Shown in pieces: positions 25,200-33,306 of a DNA stretch of 52,989 nucleotides. Made by a program: the position numbers and the translations under genes. The notes beneath the pieces are model-generated. The model was not told where the DNA came from. It did not search any database and was given only the letters and a program-made list of their open reading frames with translations. How positions within the stretch are numbered: the first letter of the stretch is position 1; each line of letters starts with the position of its first letter. The DNA is from Bacteroidaceae bacterium (lineage in GTDB: Bacteria > Bacteroidota > Bacteroidia > Bacteroidales > Bacteroidaceae): contig JAFRTJ010000014.1 of assembly GCA_017427185.1 (NCBI GenBank), forward strand, positions 1 through 52,989. Direction: 5' to 3'.

Positions 25200-26564
25200 A
25201 TGAGAAGGCATTTTACTTTTGTCCTGAAATATTTGGTCCCACTGCTCGTACTTGTAGTGCTGATGATTTGGGTGATAAAGCGTTGGAAGGTATGGTTCGG
25301 CAATCCACCAGAAGAACCCTATACAGCACTATCCTGTCCTGATCGTGTGCTGTTGACGTTCGGAGATGAAAAAGAAGAGAATCGCAACGTCAGTTGGCAG
25401 TGTGACAGCGTAGTGAAACCTTCGTATGTGGAACTTGTATCTTTAACTGATAGCGACACGATGCGCGTTGAGGCACAGGGTGAAGTGTTCCAATCTCGAT
25501 GCGGACGTGCAGTCTATTATGTGGCTCGACTTCGCAATCTCAAGTCCGATTGCCGATATGCCTACCGTGCAGTCACCGACACACTCGCCTCGTCATGGTA
25601 TCATTTTCAGACCTATCCTGTGGGTCGAAGCAGTTTTTCTTTTCTCTACGTGGGCGACGTGCAGGACACACTCTACGGTCAGGCGAATCGTTTCTTGCGT
25701 GAAGCATTGGCGCGGCATCCGCAGAGTGAGTTCCTGGTGTGTGGAGGAGATTTGACGGAGCGCCCTGCTGACCAGTACTGGACAGAGACATTTCGTGATG
25801 TGGATAGCGTGGCACAAGCTATGCCTTTGCTAACGGTGACGGGCAACCACGACTATCTGAAAGGACTTGTTCGCCGTCTGGAACGACGCTTCACTCTTGT
25901 CTTTTCCTACTTTTTGGATTCAGAAGTGGGACGCAACCAAGTCTATTCGCTACGTTATGGTTCTGCCGAGTTTTTCCTGCTCGACTCTAATCGCGAATTA
26001 CCCTATCTGCTCACTCAACGGCGATGGTTGGAGAAACGTTTGCAGGAGAGTCAGGCTCGTTGGAAGATACTGGTGCTTCATCATCCGCTTTACTCGTTGA
26101 AAGGATGGAATAATTTGGTGCAGCGGTGGGTTTTTGATGGACTGATCAGAAAGTATGGAGTGGACTTGGTGTTGCAGGGTCACGAGCATGCTTATGCCCG
26201 CATGACAAACATCGATAAAAAATTGATTTGCAAGACTACACCCGTCTATACCGTGAGTCATTGCTCACCTAAGAATTACCGCATACGGTTCGACAAGCGT
26301 TTTGACAAGTTTGGCATCTCGAGCCGTTATTACCAGACGGTGGAGGTGAAAGAGGACTCTCTCGTTTTAGCTGCTTACGAAGTCTATGGACATCAGCTTT
26401 ATGACTCGCTGCTTATCGTGAAGCATGGGGCAGGAGAGGAAGGCCACATAATAGACTTGGGGCAGGACATTCCTGAATACTTGGAATACGTACCTAATCC
26501 TCATAAGAAGAAAGATCTGAAGTTTGCCAAACGAATTAAGGAGTATCAGAAGCGGAAACCTTAA
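25200..26564 (+). CDS. Membrane-anchored metallophosphoesterase, purple-acid-phosphatase-like
   Basis: The 454-residue protein has an N-terminal membrane anchor (about 7-27), a fibronectin-like N-terminal domain (about 45-140) and a calcineurin-like phosphoesterase domain (about 145-400). Metal-binding motifs are all present: GDVQDT, CGGDLTE, TGNHDY, LHHPLYS and GHEHAYAR. The order of domains matches purple acid phosphatases, which hydrolyse phosphomonoesters outside the cytoplasm with a two-metal centre. The start at 25200 is the only ATG in front of the anchor. The gene is divergent from the beta-helix/LtaS-like pair and stands alone. Confidence 0.88.
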   Translation: MRRHFTFVLKYLVPLLVLVVLMIWVIKRWKVWFGNPPEEPYTALSCPDRVLLTFGDEKEENRNVSWQCDSVVKPSYVELVSLTDSDTMRVEAQGEVFQSRCGRAVYYVARLRNLKSDCRYAYRAVTDTLASSWYHFQTYPVGRSSFSFLYVGDVQDTLYGQANRFLREALARHPQSEFLVCGGDLTERPADQYWTETFRDVDSVAQAMPLLTVTGNHDYLKGLVRRLERRFTLVFSYFLDSEVGRNQVYSLRYGSAEFFLLDSNRELPYLLTQRRWLEKRLQESQARWKILVLHHPLYSLKGWNNLVQRWVFDGLIRKYGVDLVLQGHEHAYARMTNIDKKLICKTTPVYTVSHCSPKNYRIRFDKRFDKFGISSRYYQTVEVKEDSLVLAAYEVYGHQLYDSLLIVKHGAGEEGHIIDLGQDIPEYLEYVPNPHKKKDLKFAKRIKEYQKRKP

Positions 26565-26608
26565 TTCCTGCCTCTGCCTATTCGTGAATCACAAATACGC
26601 CCCTTCCA

Positions 26609-26932
26609 CTATGGGAGGCTTTTCTTTTGTTTGGGGGCAGGAAGAACCTTGCAGGTTTCGCGCACAAGTTTTGAAAGGTAATCGTGATCGTCAATGTCTT
26701 CGATATAGAAATAATCCTTTGCTCCCTCGTAGGGTGGTCGCAGGTCGACGCTCCTGAGCAAAGAACGTCCTGCTTCTGTGGGTTTCAGGTAAAACCTGTC
26801 ATCGCAGATGAGACCGAATATCTTCCCATTGCAATAAATGCCATAATCGCCGAACATCTTTCTGAAAGTTATCTCGCCAGCTCCTTCACACTGGTCAGCG
26901 ATGTATTGCACGAAGTCCTTGTTGCTTGCCAT
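26609..26932 (-). CDS. TfoX N-terminal domain protein
   Basis: This 107-residue protein has the TfoX/Sxy N-terminal domain: MASNKDFVQYIADQCEGAGEITFRKMFGDYGIYCNGKIFGLICDDRFYLK, followed by PPYEGAKDYFYIEDIDDHDYLSKLVRETCKVLP. It lacks the C-terminal helix-hairpin-helix half of Sxy, so a competence role is not implied; function unknown. The ATG at 26932 is preferred over an upstream one at 26959, because the domain begins there. Its start overlaps the end of the glycerate kinase gene by 38 bp. Confidence 0.85.
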   Translation of the reverse strand: MASNKDFVQYIADQCEGAGEITFRKMFGDYGIYCNGKIFGLICDDRFYLKPTEAGRSLLRSVDLRPPYEGAKDYFYIEDIDDHDYLSKLVRETCKVLPAPKQKKSLP

Positions 26933-28121
26933 AGTATTTATCGGAAAATAATGATACAATCGTCTTTGATATGTTCTTCTTTGCCGTTTCTGGCTTCATG
27001 GCTTCTTCCATGGATAAGCCAGATGTTTCAAACGACATGACTTTGTTATCCAATAGACTTGGGTTGTTCTTGCTTTTCCAAGTGTTGATGCATTCCACTT
27101 GTGAAAAGCCCGCATCGAGCAGTTCCTGATGATTATTGATGTGGCCAGCTATTAGGATAACGGGTACATGATGTGCTTTGGCTCGTTGCAGTATGCCATA
27201 AGGCAGTTTCCCCATTAGTGTCTGCCGGTCAGCTGATCCTTCGCCCGTAATGACGAGGTCGGTTCCTTTCAAAAGATTATCGAAATCTACGGTTTCGAGA
27301 AGGAGGTCAATACCTGATCGGCAATCTGCATTCAGGTATTGCAGGAAAGCATAGCCTAGTCCTCCAGCGGCTCCTGCTCCTGGAACATTCTGGCGGTCGT
27401 AGCCGAGATGTTGTGCGGATGCCTCTGCAAACTGTTTGGCACGGGACTCAAGAGCAAACACCATTTCTGGAGTGGCTCCCTTTTGAGGAGCAAAAACATA
27501 AGCGGCTCCATTCTTGCCACAAAGAGGATTGGTTACATCAGTTGCAATGGTGATGCGGACATCGTTGAGGCTACGAATTTCGTTCCATGTGCTATCTTTG
27601 ATTATTGCATCGAAGTTCGTCAGGGTTTGGTTATCCAAGCGAGACCTTTCACAGTTTCGCCCTATGGTATAACTGTCGATGATGGCACGAAGCATACCAA
27701 TGCCGCAGTCGCTGGTAGCACTGCCGCCAAGTCCCAGGACGATGTGCTTGCATCCTCGTCGTATTGCATCCATGACGAGTTGCCCTGTACCATAACTTGT
27801 GGTCTCCAGAGGATTTCGTTCTTCAGGTGTGAGTAGTGTCAGTCCGCTGGCCTTGGCAATTTCGATCACAGCAGTCTCACCTTTTATCAAATACTGTGCC
27901 TTGATAGGCCGCATCAGCGGATCTTGCACGTTGTGCTCTATAACTCTACCGCCTAGGACTCTCTGAAAAGCCACCAGCCATCCTTCGCCACCATCGCTGA
28001 CAGGAATCTGCACAACCTCCGCGTTAGGTATCCTTGCATGAACACCCTCTGTTGCAGCAAGGTTCGCCTCCACTGATGTCAGACATCCCTTAAATGAATC
28101 GATGGCTACAATAACTTTCAT
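26895..28121 (-). CDS. Glycerate kinase
   Basis: The 408-residue enzyme phosphorylates D-glycerate with ATP, feeding glycolysis. Family marks are the start MKVIVAIDSFKGCLTSVEAN, VSDGGEGW, TYGTGQLV-like 'SYGTGQLVMDAIRRGCKHIVLGLGGSATSDCGIGML', 'PGAGAAGGLGYAFLQYL' and 'DLVITGEGSADRQTLMGKLPYGI'. It is somewhat longer than the usual ~380 residues: the C-terminal tail (about 375-408) is extended and overlaps the TfoX-N gene by 38 bp. It begins inside the end of the DUF4298 gene (4-bp overlap), so the three genes are read as a unit. Confidence 0.93.
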   Translation of the reverse strand: MKVIVAIDSFKGCLTSVEANLAATEGVHARIPNAEVVQIPVSDGGEGWLVAFQRVLGGRVIEHNVQDPLMRPIKAQYLIKGETAVIEIAKASGLTLLTPEERNPLETTSYGTGQLVMDAIRRGCKHIVLGLGGSATSDCGIGMLRAIIDSYTIGRNCERSRLDNQTLTNFDAIIKDSTWNEIRSLNDVRITIATDVTNPLCGKNGAAYVFAPQKGATPEMVFALESRAKQFAEASAQHLGYDRQNVPGAGAAGGLGYAFLQYLNADCRSGIDLLLETVDFDNLLKGTDLVITGEGSADRQTLMGKLPYGILQRAKAHHVPVILIAGHINNHQELLDAGFSQVECINTWKSKNNPSLLDNKVMSFETSGLSMEEAMKPETAKKNISKTIVSLFSDKYYGKQQGLRAIHR

Positions 28122-28462
28122 TCTTCTTCCGTCACACCTTCTTCACTCCGTGTCCTTTCGATTTTCCACTCGATAGCACTCATTATTTGGTCGTTCAGTT
28201 GACCGCACTCTACGAGAAGGTCCCAAATGGCATCCTCAGAAAGTACCCCACGCTTCAAATCTGCGGGCAGTCGTCCTGCCTCATCGTCAGTCTTATCCTG
28301 CCACCAATTACCACTGCCATAGTATTTGTCCAGCATGAGTACGTCCTCCAGCATTGTTTCAAACTTGTCAAGTTCAGAAGAGAATAGTTTCATGGCAGCT
28401 GATGCACGGTCGAACCGTTCCTCCATCTCGGAGATGCGCTGAATTTGTTTTTTGTTACTCAT
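28118..28462 (-). CDS. DUF4298 domain protein
   Basis: The 114-residue, highly charged and helical protein matches DUF4298: 'IQRISEMEERFDRASAAM', 'LDKYYGSGNWWQDKTDDEAGRLPADLKRGVLSEDAIWDLL'. It is cytoplasmic and of unknown function; Streptococcus and Bacteroidetes relatives are mostly found as stand-alone genes. The stop overlaps the glycerate kinase start (ATGA), so it is first in a DUF4298-glycerate kinase-TfoX-N unit. Confidence 0.87.
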   Translation of the reverse strand: MSNKKQIQRISEMEERFDRASAAMKLFSSELDKFETMLEDVLMLDKYYGSGNWWQDKTDDEAGRLPADLKRGVLSEDAIWDLLVECGQLNDQIMSAIEWKIERTRSEEGVTEEE

Positions 28463-28491
28463 AGGGTTATCTTTTTCTTGCTCTTTTGCTG

Positions 28492-28519
28492 CAAAGATAT
28501 AGAATTATTTGTAACTTTG
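28492..28519. promoter_or_regulatory. Back-to-back -7 boxes for the DUF4298 unit and the superoxide dismutase gene
   Basis: On the minus strand TATCTTTG (complement of 28492-28499) faces the DUF4298 gene. On the plus strand TAACTTTG (28512-28519) faces the superoxide dismutase gene, with start near 28526 and a leader of about 20 nt. For the plus promoter a TTTG lies 23 bp upstream, slightly too far for the consensus. The two start regions are only about 40 bp apart, so transcription in one direction may affect the other. Confidence 0.55.
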
Positions 28520-28547
28520 TCGTCACAATTCAATATTTTGTTTGGGT

Positions 28548-29138
28548 ATGGAAAAGTTTACATTGATGGCATTGCCTTATGCAGCAGATGCTTTAGAGCC
28601 AGTGATTAGTCGCACCACATTAGGTTTCCATCACGGAAAGCATCTTGCGGCGTACGTAAATAATTTAAACGCATTGTTGCCAGGCAGCGGTTTCGAAGAG
28701 GCAACATTGGAGGAGATTGTATGCCAGGCTGCTGGTGGCATCCTGAACAATGCTGGGCAGATACTGAACCATGAACTTTACTTCGGGCAGTTTTCTGCCT
28801 TGAAGGAAGGGAATGAGCCGACAGGTGCTTTGGCTGAGGCAATCGTTCGCGATTATGGTTCGTTCGAGGCCTTCAAGGACGAGTTCCAGAAGAAAGGAGC
28901 GACCCTCTTCGGTTCTGGTTGGGTTTGGCTTTCGGCAGATAAGGACGGCAAACTCGTCATCACGCAAGAGCCAAATGCCGCCAATCCCGTGCAGAAAGGC
29001 TTGAAGCCCTTGCTGACCTTTGATGTTTGGGAACATGCCTACTACCTTGATTACCAGAATCGTCGGCCCGATCATCTCGCCGCGCTTTGGCAGATTGTTG
29101 ACTGGAACGTCATAGAGCAGCGATACTTGCAGGGCTGA
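28548..29138 (+). CDS. sodB: Superoxide dismutase, Fe type
   Basis: The 196-residue enzyme dismutes superoxide in the cytoplasm. Metal ligands are His28 (GFHHGKH), His75 (LNHELYF), Asp159 and His163 (DVWEHAYY). Gln71 in 'AGQILNHELYF' occupies the place of the iron-type glutamine, so iron is the likely metal, though Bacteroidales enzymes are often able to use manganese as well. The ATG at 28548 is taken; an upstream TTG (28542) is also in frame but lies closer to the promoter and adds only two residues. The AlkD-like gene follows 20 bp downstream, so both may share a transcript, linking oxidative stress and DNA repair. Confidence 0.94.
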   Translation: MEKFTLMALPYAADALEPVISRTTLGFHHGKHLAAYVNNLNALLPGSGFEEATLEEIVCQAAGGILNNAGQILNHELYFGQFSALKEGNEPTGALAEAIVRDYGSFEAFKDEFQKKGATLFGSGWVWLSADKDGKLVITQEPNAANPVQKGLKPLLTFDVWEHAYYLDYQNRRPDHLAALWQIVDWNVIEQRYLQG

Positions 29139-29158
29139 CTCTTGATAAAACGAGCCTG

Positions 29159-29917
29159 ATGGCAGAGGACGTTATCGCATATCTGGAATCGCTTCGCAAC
29201 GAGAAGCAAAGGGAGATCCTGATGCGTTTCTTCAAGACCGGCAAAGACGAGTACGGCGAAGGTGACGAGTTCCTCGGCCTGAAAGTGCCGCAGACGAGGG
29301 AGGTTGTCAAAGCCGTCTGGAGGGACTTTCCCTTGGAAGAAGTCCCAGTACTGCTGATGAACCGATGGCACGAGGTACGCCTTTGCGGACTTCTTATCCT
29401 TGTTGCCAAGTTCGAGAGCCTTGTGACCAGACGTCTCACAAATGACGAGGATGCCATTCGTGCCCGTGATAATATATTAATAATGTATCTCGAACATGCC
29501 GACAGGGCGAACAATTGGGACCTCGTTGACCTCTCTGTCCACAAGATTCTGGGGCATTGGTTGCTCTTGCCAACATTCCTTGGCGACAGGGATTACAAGA
29601 TAGCGCTTCTCGACGACCTCGCCAAAAGCGACAACCTATGGAGGCAGCGCATGAGTATGGTCTGCACATGGAAGACGACACAACTGAGCGACCCGTCGTG
29701 GTGCCTCCGTTATGCCGAGATGCATCTCCTTCATCCGCACGACCTCATGCACAAAGCAGTCGGCTGGATGTTGCGTGAACTGGGGAAGAGAATAAGCATG
29801 GATATGCTGCGAGACTTCCTTAACCTGCATGCCCACGAGATGCCCAGGACAGCTCTTCGCTATGCTATCGAGAAGATGTCGGAGCAGGAACGGCAATACT
29901 GGCTGCAGAAAAAGTGA
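29159..29917 (+). CDS. AlkD-like DNA alkylation repair protein
   Basis: The 252-residue protein is made almost only of helices, like the HEAT-repeat glycosylase AlkD, which removes alkylated bases from DNA. Family marks include 'FLGLKVPQTREVVKAVWRDFPLEEVPVLLMNRWHEVRLCGLLIL', 'ADRANNWDLVDLSVHKILGHWL' and 'LLHPHDLMHKAVGWMLRELGKR'. The Trp-Asp-Leu-Val-Asp segment is where AlkD keeps its active-site aromatic and Asp. The gene follows the superoxide dismutase gene closely. Confidence 0.9.
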   Translation: MAEDVIAYLESLRNEKQREILMRFFKTGKDEYGEGDEFLGLKVPQTREVVKAVWRDFPLEEVPVLLMNRWHEVRLCGLLILVAKFESLVTRRLTNDEDAIRARDNILIMYLEHADRANNWDLVDLSVHKILGHWLLLPTFLGDRDYKIALLDDLAKSDNLWRQRMSMVCTWKTTQLSDPSWCLRYAEMHLLHPHDLMHKAVGWMLRELGKRISMDMLRDFLNLHAHEMPRTALRYAIEKMSEQERQYWLQKK

Positions 29918-30016
29918 GCCTCCACGCAACCTTTTGACCGGTTCAAACGTTTATCTAATAGAACAAGTCATCAATGAACCGCGCATTAAGGAGCGCGCCT
30001 TTGTGCAAAAGCATCA

Positions 30017-30517
30017 ATGAACCGCGAACAATTCACCTTTCTCGTCCGTAAAGAACTGCCGGGCTTACGTCGATTCCTGTTGGCTGCATGCAGCGGCGAC
30101 AGTCAGGAGGCAGACGACATCGCTCAGGAGGCTTTGCTCAAAGCATACACGGCATCGGCTGGTTTCGAGGACAACGGCGGCTTCTCACGTTGGCTTTACA
30201 GGATTGCATGCAATTGTCTGGCTGACCATCAGCGAAAGGATTCGGTTCGTGCCGACACGCTAAACATTGAGAAAGCTTACAGCATATCGTCTGCTTCTCA
30301 CTCCGACGAAACCTTCGACTACCAAGACCTTTATCGCGCCATCGATGGCTTGACGCCTGGCGAACGAACTGCCGTGCTGCTCTTTTACATGGAAGACCGT
30401 CCTATCAAAGAAACCGCGGCCATCATGAACGCGAGCGAAGGGACGGTCAAAGCAATCCTGTCGAGAGGGAGAACGCACCTAAGGGAAAGGTTAAAAGGTG
30501 AAAAGGTTAAAAGGTGA
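30017..30517 (+). CDS. ECF-type RNA polymerase sigma factor
   Basis: The 166-residue protein has sigma region 2 (about 10-75: DDIAQEALLKAYTA, FSRWLYRIACNCLADHQRK) and region 4 (about 105-160: LYRAIDGLTPGERTAVLLFYMEDRPIKETAAIMNASEGTVKAILSRGRTHL). It would direct polymerase to a small regulon. The next gene (30552) encodes a single-pass membrane protein and is probably its partner or anti-sigma factor. A 15-bp direct repeat (CATCAATGAACCGCG at 29969-29983 and 30012-30026) covers the start and leaves a decoy ATG at 29973 in another frame. The last residues (LKGEKVKR) are encoded by a repetitive AAAAGGTT phrase. Confidence 0.9.
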   Translation: MNREQFTFLVRKELPGLRRFLLAACSGDSQEADDIAQEALLKAYTASAGFEDNGGFSRWLYRIACNCLADHQRKDSVRADTLNIEKAYSISSASHSDETFDYQDLYRAIDGLTPGERTAVLLFYMEDRPIKETAAIMNASEGTVKAILSRGRTHLRERLKGEKVKR

Positions 30518-30548
30518 ATAATTGAAAAGTTAAAAGGTTAAAAGAAGA
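30489..30548. repeat. AAAAGGTT/AAAAGGTG phrase repeat
   Basis: The words AAAGGTTAAAAGGTG and AAAAGGTTAAAAGGTG follow one another through the sigma factor stop and the gap to the next gene. A run of the same kind in the opposite orientation is at 41411-41437. It is low-complexity intergenic DNA typical of the phrase repeats in this window. Confidence 0.6.
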
Positions 30549-30551
30549 ACT

Positions 30552-30929
30552 ATGATAGACCAGGAACTTTATGACATATTCCATTCCTACCATCCTGAGA
30601 TGAGTAGCGAAGAGGACTTCATGGCTCGGCTGAACGGGCAGATGGATGGAATTGACAAGAAAAGGCTTCCCTCCGTTTGGGAGAAGACAAAGCAGAGACA
30701 TTTCCTTCCTTGGGTAGCCGGCATAGCGGCGGTAATTGCCGTGGGGCTGTTCCTTTTCATGCCTTCGAAAACCAATTGCCCAGAGGAAGCAGACATCTAC
30801 CCTGCACGTCAAGACTATCAAACCATGCTTTCCATGACGCAATCCTTCCCCACCTTCGAAGAGACTGTCAGAGAGATTGAGCAAAGCGGGCAGCAACTGC
30901 AAATGGCGATTGCAGAGATGAAAGAATAA
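30552..30929 (+). CDS. Single-pass membrane protein, possible anti-sigma partner
   Basis: The 125-residue protein has a cytoplasmic-side charged N-terminus (about 1-50), one membrane helix (FLPWVAGIAAVIAVGLFLFM, about 55-74) and a periplasmic tail of about 50 residues ending in a helical segment (TFEETVREIEQSGQQLQMAIAEMKE). I recognise no family. Its place 35 bp after the sigma factor gene, with N-terminal cytoplasmic domain and one helix, fits an anti-sigma factor or sigma-linked membrane protein, but the sequence alone does not prove it. Confidence 0.7.
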   Translation: MIDQELYDIFHSYHPEMSSEEDFMARLNGQMDGIDKKRLPSVWEKTKQRHFLPWVAGIAAVIAVGLFLFMPSKTNCPEEADIYPARQDYQTMLSMTQSFPTFEETVREIEQSGQQLQMAIAEMKE

Positions 30930-30988
30930 AGAAAATGTGAAGACGTCTTATACCTATCATAAACCATTAATTCTTAAACAACGAAACA

Positions 30989-32026
30989 ATGAAACGTAGC
31001 ATATTATTCCTGTTGCTTTGCAGCATGATAGCCTCCTGTACGAGCCGCTTAGATAATAAACGACCAGGCAAAGACCCCATCGAGAACCTGATACAATTCC
31101 TCGACAAGCAAGAAGAGAAGGATGTCGCAAAATGTGAGCAATACGATGGAGACAGCATTTCGATGAAGGCTGCCTACTATTCCATCAATATTGCCAAAGG
31201 TGCGCTGCACCAGGAAGGAGCCATCGAAGCAGGGGATTCCTGCCTGCGTGCCTTCAGATGGGGCTGCTCCATGGCCCGCCAATGCTACCACAAGGAGAAT
31301 CATGTATTGGACAAGGACAGCATCGTTTACGCTTTGGCACTGGACCTCTTAGAGGGCGAACGGCTCGAACTATATGGCAAGGACAGCTACCACGCCCTTT
31401 TCAAGGCAGCCAGAGCTGCGACCCTGCATTATGAGGGAGACAAGGAGCACATCTTCATTACCGTGGAGCACATTGTCCGCGAGGAAGGGGGAAAGGCAGA
31501 GCCCTACGATGACCGCCCCATCACGAAGTTCATCAAGCAAACCGTCGAAACGACCGACAGCGTAAAGGTTTACGAGGTATCCTACGACCTTACAGAGGAA
31601 GACTACAAGGCCGGTCCGCAGAACTTCAACAGATGGATGTATGATGAGGAGCGCACGAACACCAGCAAAACCAAAGGCCACCTGTATGTCGTCCCCAAAT
31701 CCAAGGCAAAAAGCGTGTTGAGTGATTTAAAGTTCATGGCGAAATACGAGTACGTTAGGAATCATCCCAACATGCTGTTCCACCTGAACTATGGTTCTGA
31801 CTTCTTTGAAATAGAGAGGAACAACAAGGAACTTTACCCTTACAGCACCAAGCGCCCCTATCGCCACAAGAGCCTGCACAGCAGCCTGTCTTATCAGGAT
31901 GGCTGCCTCTACATCCTTGTCATCGATGAAATCATTGGAGCCTATGTCATTCCCCACAATTGGTACAAAATCCTCAGCATCAAGGACCACAAGGTGGAAT
32001 ACATCCCAAGTGATACTCCAATCTGA
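30989..32026 (+). CDS. Predicted lipoprotein of unknown function, 345 aa
   Basis: The start MKRSILFLLLCSMIASCTSRLD is a lipoprotein signal with the lipobox IASC, so the mature protein begins at Cys17 and is anchored in an outer or inner membrane leaflet. The rest is polar, with a charged alpha/beta C-terminal part (KVYEVSYDLTEEDYKAGPQNFNRWMYDEER) and no recognised domain. It lies 59 bp after the sigma-linked membrane protein gene on the same strand; sigma factor, membrane partner and lipoprotein could form one envelope-stress unit, but this is inference. Confidence 0.78.
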   Translation: MKRSILFLLLCSMIASCTSRLDNKRPGKDPIENLIQFLDKQEEKDVAKCEQYDGDSISMKAAYYSINIAKGALHQEGAIEAGDSCLRAFRWGCSMARQCYHKENHVLDKDSIVYALALDLLEGERLELYGKDSYHALFKAARAATLHYEGDKEHIFITVEHIVREEGGKAEPYDDRPITKFIKQTVETTDSVKVYEVSYDLTEEDYKAGPQNFNRWMYDEERTNTSKTKGHLYVVPKSKAKSVLSDLKFMAKYEYVRNHPNMLFHLNYGSDFFEIERNNKELYPYSTKRPYRHKSLHSSLSYQDGCLYILVIDEIIGAYVIPHNWYKILSIKDHKVEYIPSDTPI

Positions 32027-32105
32027 TTCTGAAGAATGAACCTCTTCAATCAACAACCTGGAGATGTGAAAAAGAGTCGGGCACACGAAGAAAAGTGCTG
32101 AAAAG

Positions 32106-32138
32106 TTTGTCTTATTGAAAACATAATTGCTATCTTTG
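32106..32138 (+). promoter_or_regulatory. Bacteroidetes-type promoter of greA
   Basis: TTTG (32106-32109), a 21-bp spacer and TATCTTTG (32131-32138) match the -33/-7 consensus. Transcription would start near 32145, leaving a leader of about 97 nt before the greA ATG. Confidence 0.8.
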
Positions 32139-32169
32139 CATCAGAATAACGGCTGGCAATAATGTGGTG

Positions 32170-32226
32170 ATTATCCATTATATTATCAGTCAATCCGATT
32201 GGAAGTCCCCTTTCATGATGGATAAT
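32170..32226 (+). promoter_or_regulatory. Long-range inverted repeat in the greA leader
   Basis: ATTATCCAT (32170-32178) and ATGGATAAT (32218-32226) are perfect 9-bp complements separated by 39 nt, all inside the 5' leader. The 3' arm ends about 15 nt before the ATG, next to the region where ribosomes bind. It may fold into a structure that tunes GreA translation; no known riboswitch is recognised. Confidence 0.5.
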
Positions 32227-32241
32227 AAGTAAGGATGCAAT

Positions 32242-32703
32242 ATGGAATACATGTCTCAGGAAGGCTACGATAAGCTCGTGGCAGAACTACATCAGTTGGA
32301 GAGCGTGGAGTTGCCCAAGGTGAAAGACGCCATCGCAGAAGCTCGTGACAAGGGTGATCTCAGCGAGAATTTCGAGTACCACGCTGCCAAACGCGAACAG
32401 GCAAAGTTGCTTGGAAGGATACGTTTCAAGCAGAAAGTGCTGGAGTTCGCTCGAGTTATCGATACGTCAAGACTCAGAGGTGAGGGTGTCAGGCTACTGA
32501 GTAAGGTGGAGATAACGAATCTGACCAACAATACTAAAATGAATTATATCATTGTCAGTCCCCACGAAGCCGACTTGCGTGAGGGTAAACTTTCCATTAA
32601 ATCGCCCATCGCTCAGGCGTTGCTGAACAAAAAGGCAGGTGACGTCGTGGAAGTTCGTGTTCCCGCAGGCATGATGAAACTCCGCATCGAAAGTTGTGAA
32701 TAA
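32242..32703 (+). CDS. greA: Transcription elongation factor GreA
   Basis: The 153-residue protein has the GreA layout: an N-terminal coiled-coil hairpin with the acidic tip GDLSENFEYHAAK, which enters the polymerase secondary channel and promotes cleavage of backtracked RNA, and a C-terminal FKBP-like domain (about 80-153). The acidic tip residues Asp39 and Glu42 of the catalytic loop are present. The nitroreductase gene follows after 18 bp. The long structured leader is noted separately. Confidence 0.95.
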   Translation: MEYMSQEGYDKLVAELHQLESVELPKVKDAIAEARDKGDLSENFEYHAAKREQAKLLGRIRFKQKVLEFARVIDTSRLRGEGVRLLSKVEITNLTNNTKMNYIIVSPHEADLREGKLSIKSPIAQALLNKKAGDVVEVRVPAGMMKLRIESCE

Positions 32704-32721
32704 GAAGAAAAACAAAAGGGT

Positions 32722-33219
32722 ATGGAATTCTTGGAATTAGTGAAGAGAAGGTATAGCTGTAGGAATTATCAGTCTAAACCAGTCGAGCAGGGGAAGCTGG
32801 ACTATATCATGGAATGTGTGCGTCTGGCTCCTTCGGCTGTGAACAGACAACCCTGGAGATTCCGCATCGTCAGTAGCGAGGAGGGCAGGAAGAAACTTTG
32901 CCAGTGCTACAGCCGCGAGTGGTTTACTACAGCACCCGTCATCATCATCGCTTCCATTCTGCATGACGAAGAGTGGGTGCGCTCAGATGGCAAGCATCAT
33001 GGCGATATCGACATCGCTATTGCCGTCGAGCATCTTTGTCTTGCAGCAGTGGAGCAAGGAGTCGGCACCTGTTGGGTATGTAACTTCGATGTCAAGCTAT
33101 GCAAGTCTCTCTTCGAACTTTCAGACAACGAGGAAGCTGCTGTCCTCATCCCTCTTGGCTATCCGGCAGACGAACTGAGGGAGAAGAATCGTAAGCCTAT
33201 CAGTGAGATCATAAAGTGA
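32722..33219 (+). CDS. Nitroreductase-family flavoprotein
   Basis: The 165-residue protein begins with the usual nitroreductase opening (MEFLELVKRRYSCRNYQSKPVEQGKLDYIMECVRLAPSAVNRQPWRF), where the Arg pair and the Ser-Ala-x-Asn-x-Gln segment bind FMN. 'AAVEQGVGTCWVCNFD' and 'VLIPLGYPADE' are later conserved blocks. It probably reduces nitro or related compounds with NAD(P)H as a homodimer; the short length fits the compact Bacteroidales branch. It probably shares the greA transcript. A two-way hairpin follows. Confidence 0.92.
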   Translation: MEFLELVKRRYSCRNYQSKPVEQGKLDYIMECVRLAPSAVNRQPWRFRIVSSEEGRKKLCQCYSREWFTTAPVIIIASILHDEEWVRSDGKHHGDIDIAIAVEHLCLAAVEQGVGTCWVCNFDVKLCKSLFELSDNEEAAVLIPLGYPADELREKNRKPISEIIK

Positions 33220-33306
33220 AAAGGATTACAAGGTTGTCACTCTCTGCGGAAGCAGTTTCAAGAACCAATCTCATCCTTCTGATTTAGACGAGCTTGAATA
33301 ACCATA

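Noticed and set aside
26565..26608. Terminator after the metallophosphoesterase gene
   Set aside because: The possible stem is short and mismatched and overlaps the end of the convergent TfoX-N gene, so the evidence is too weak.
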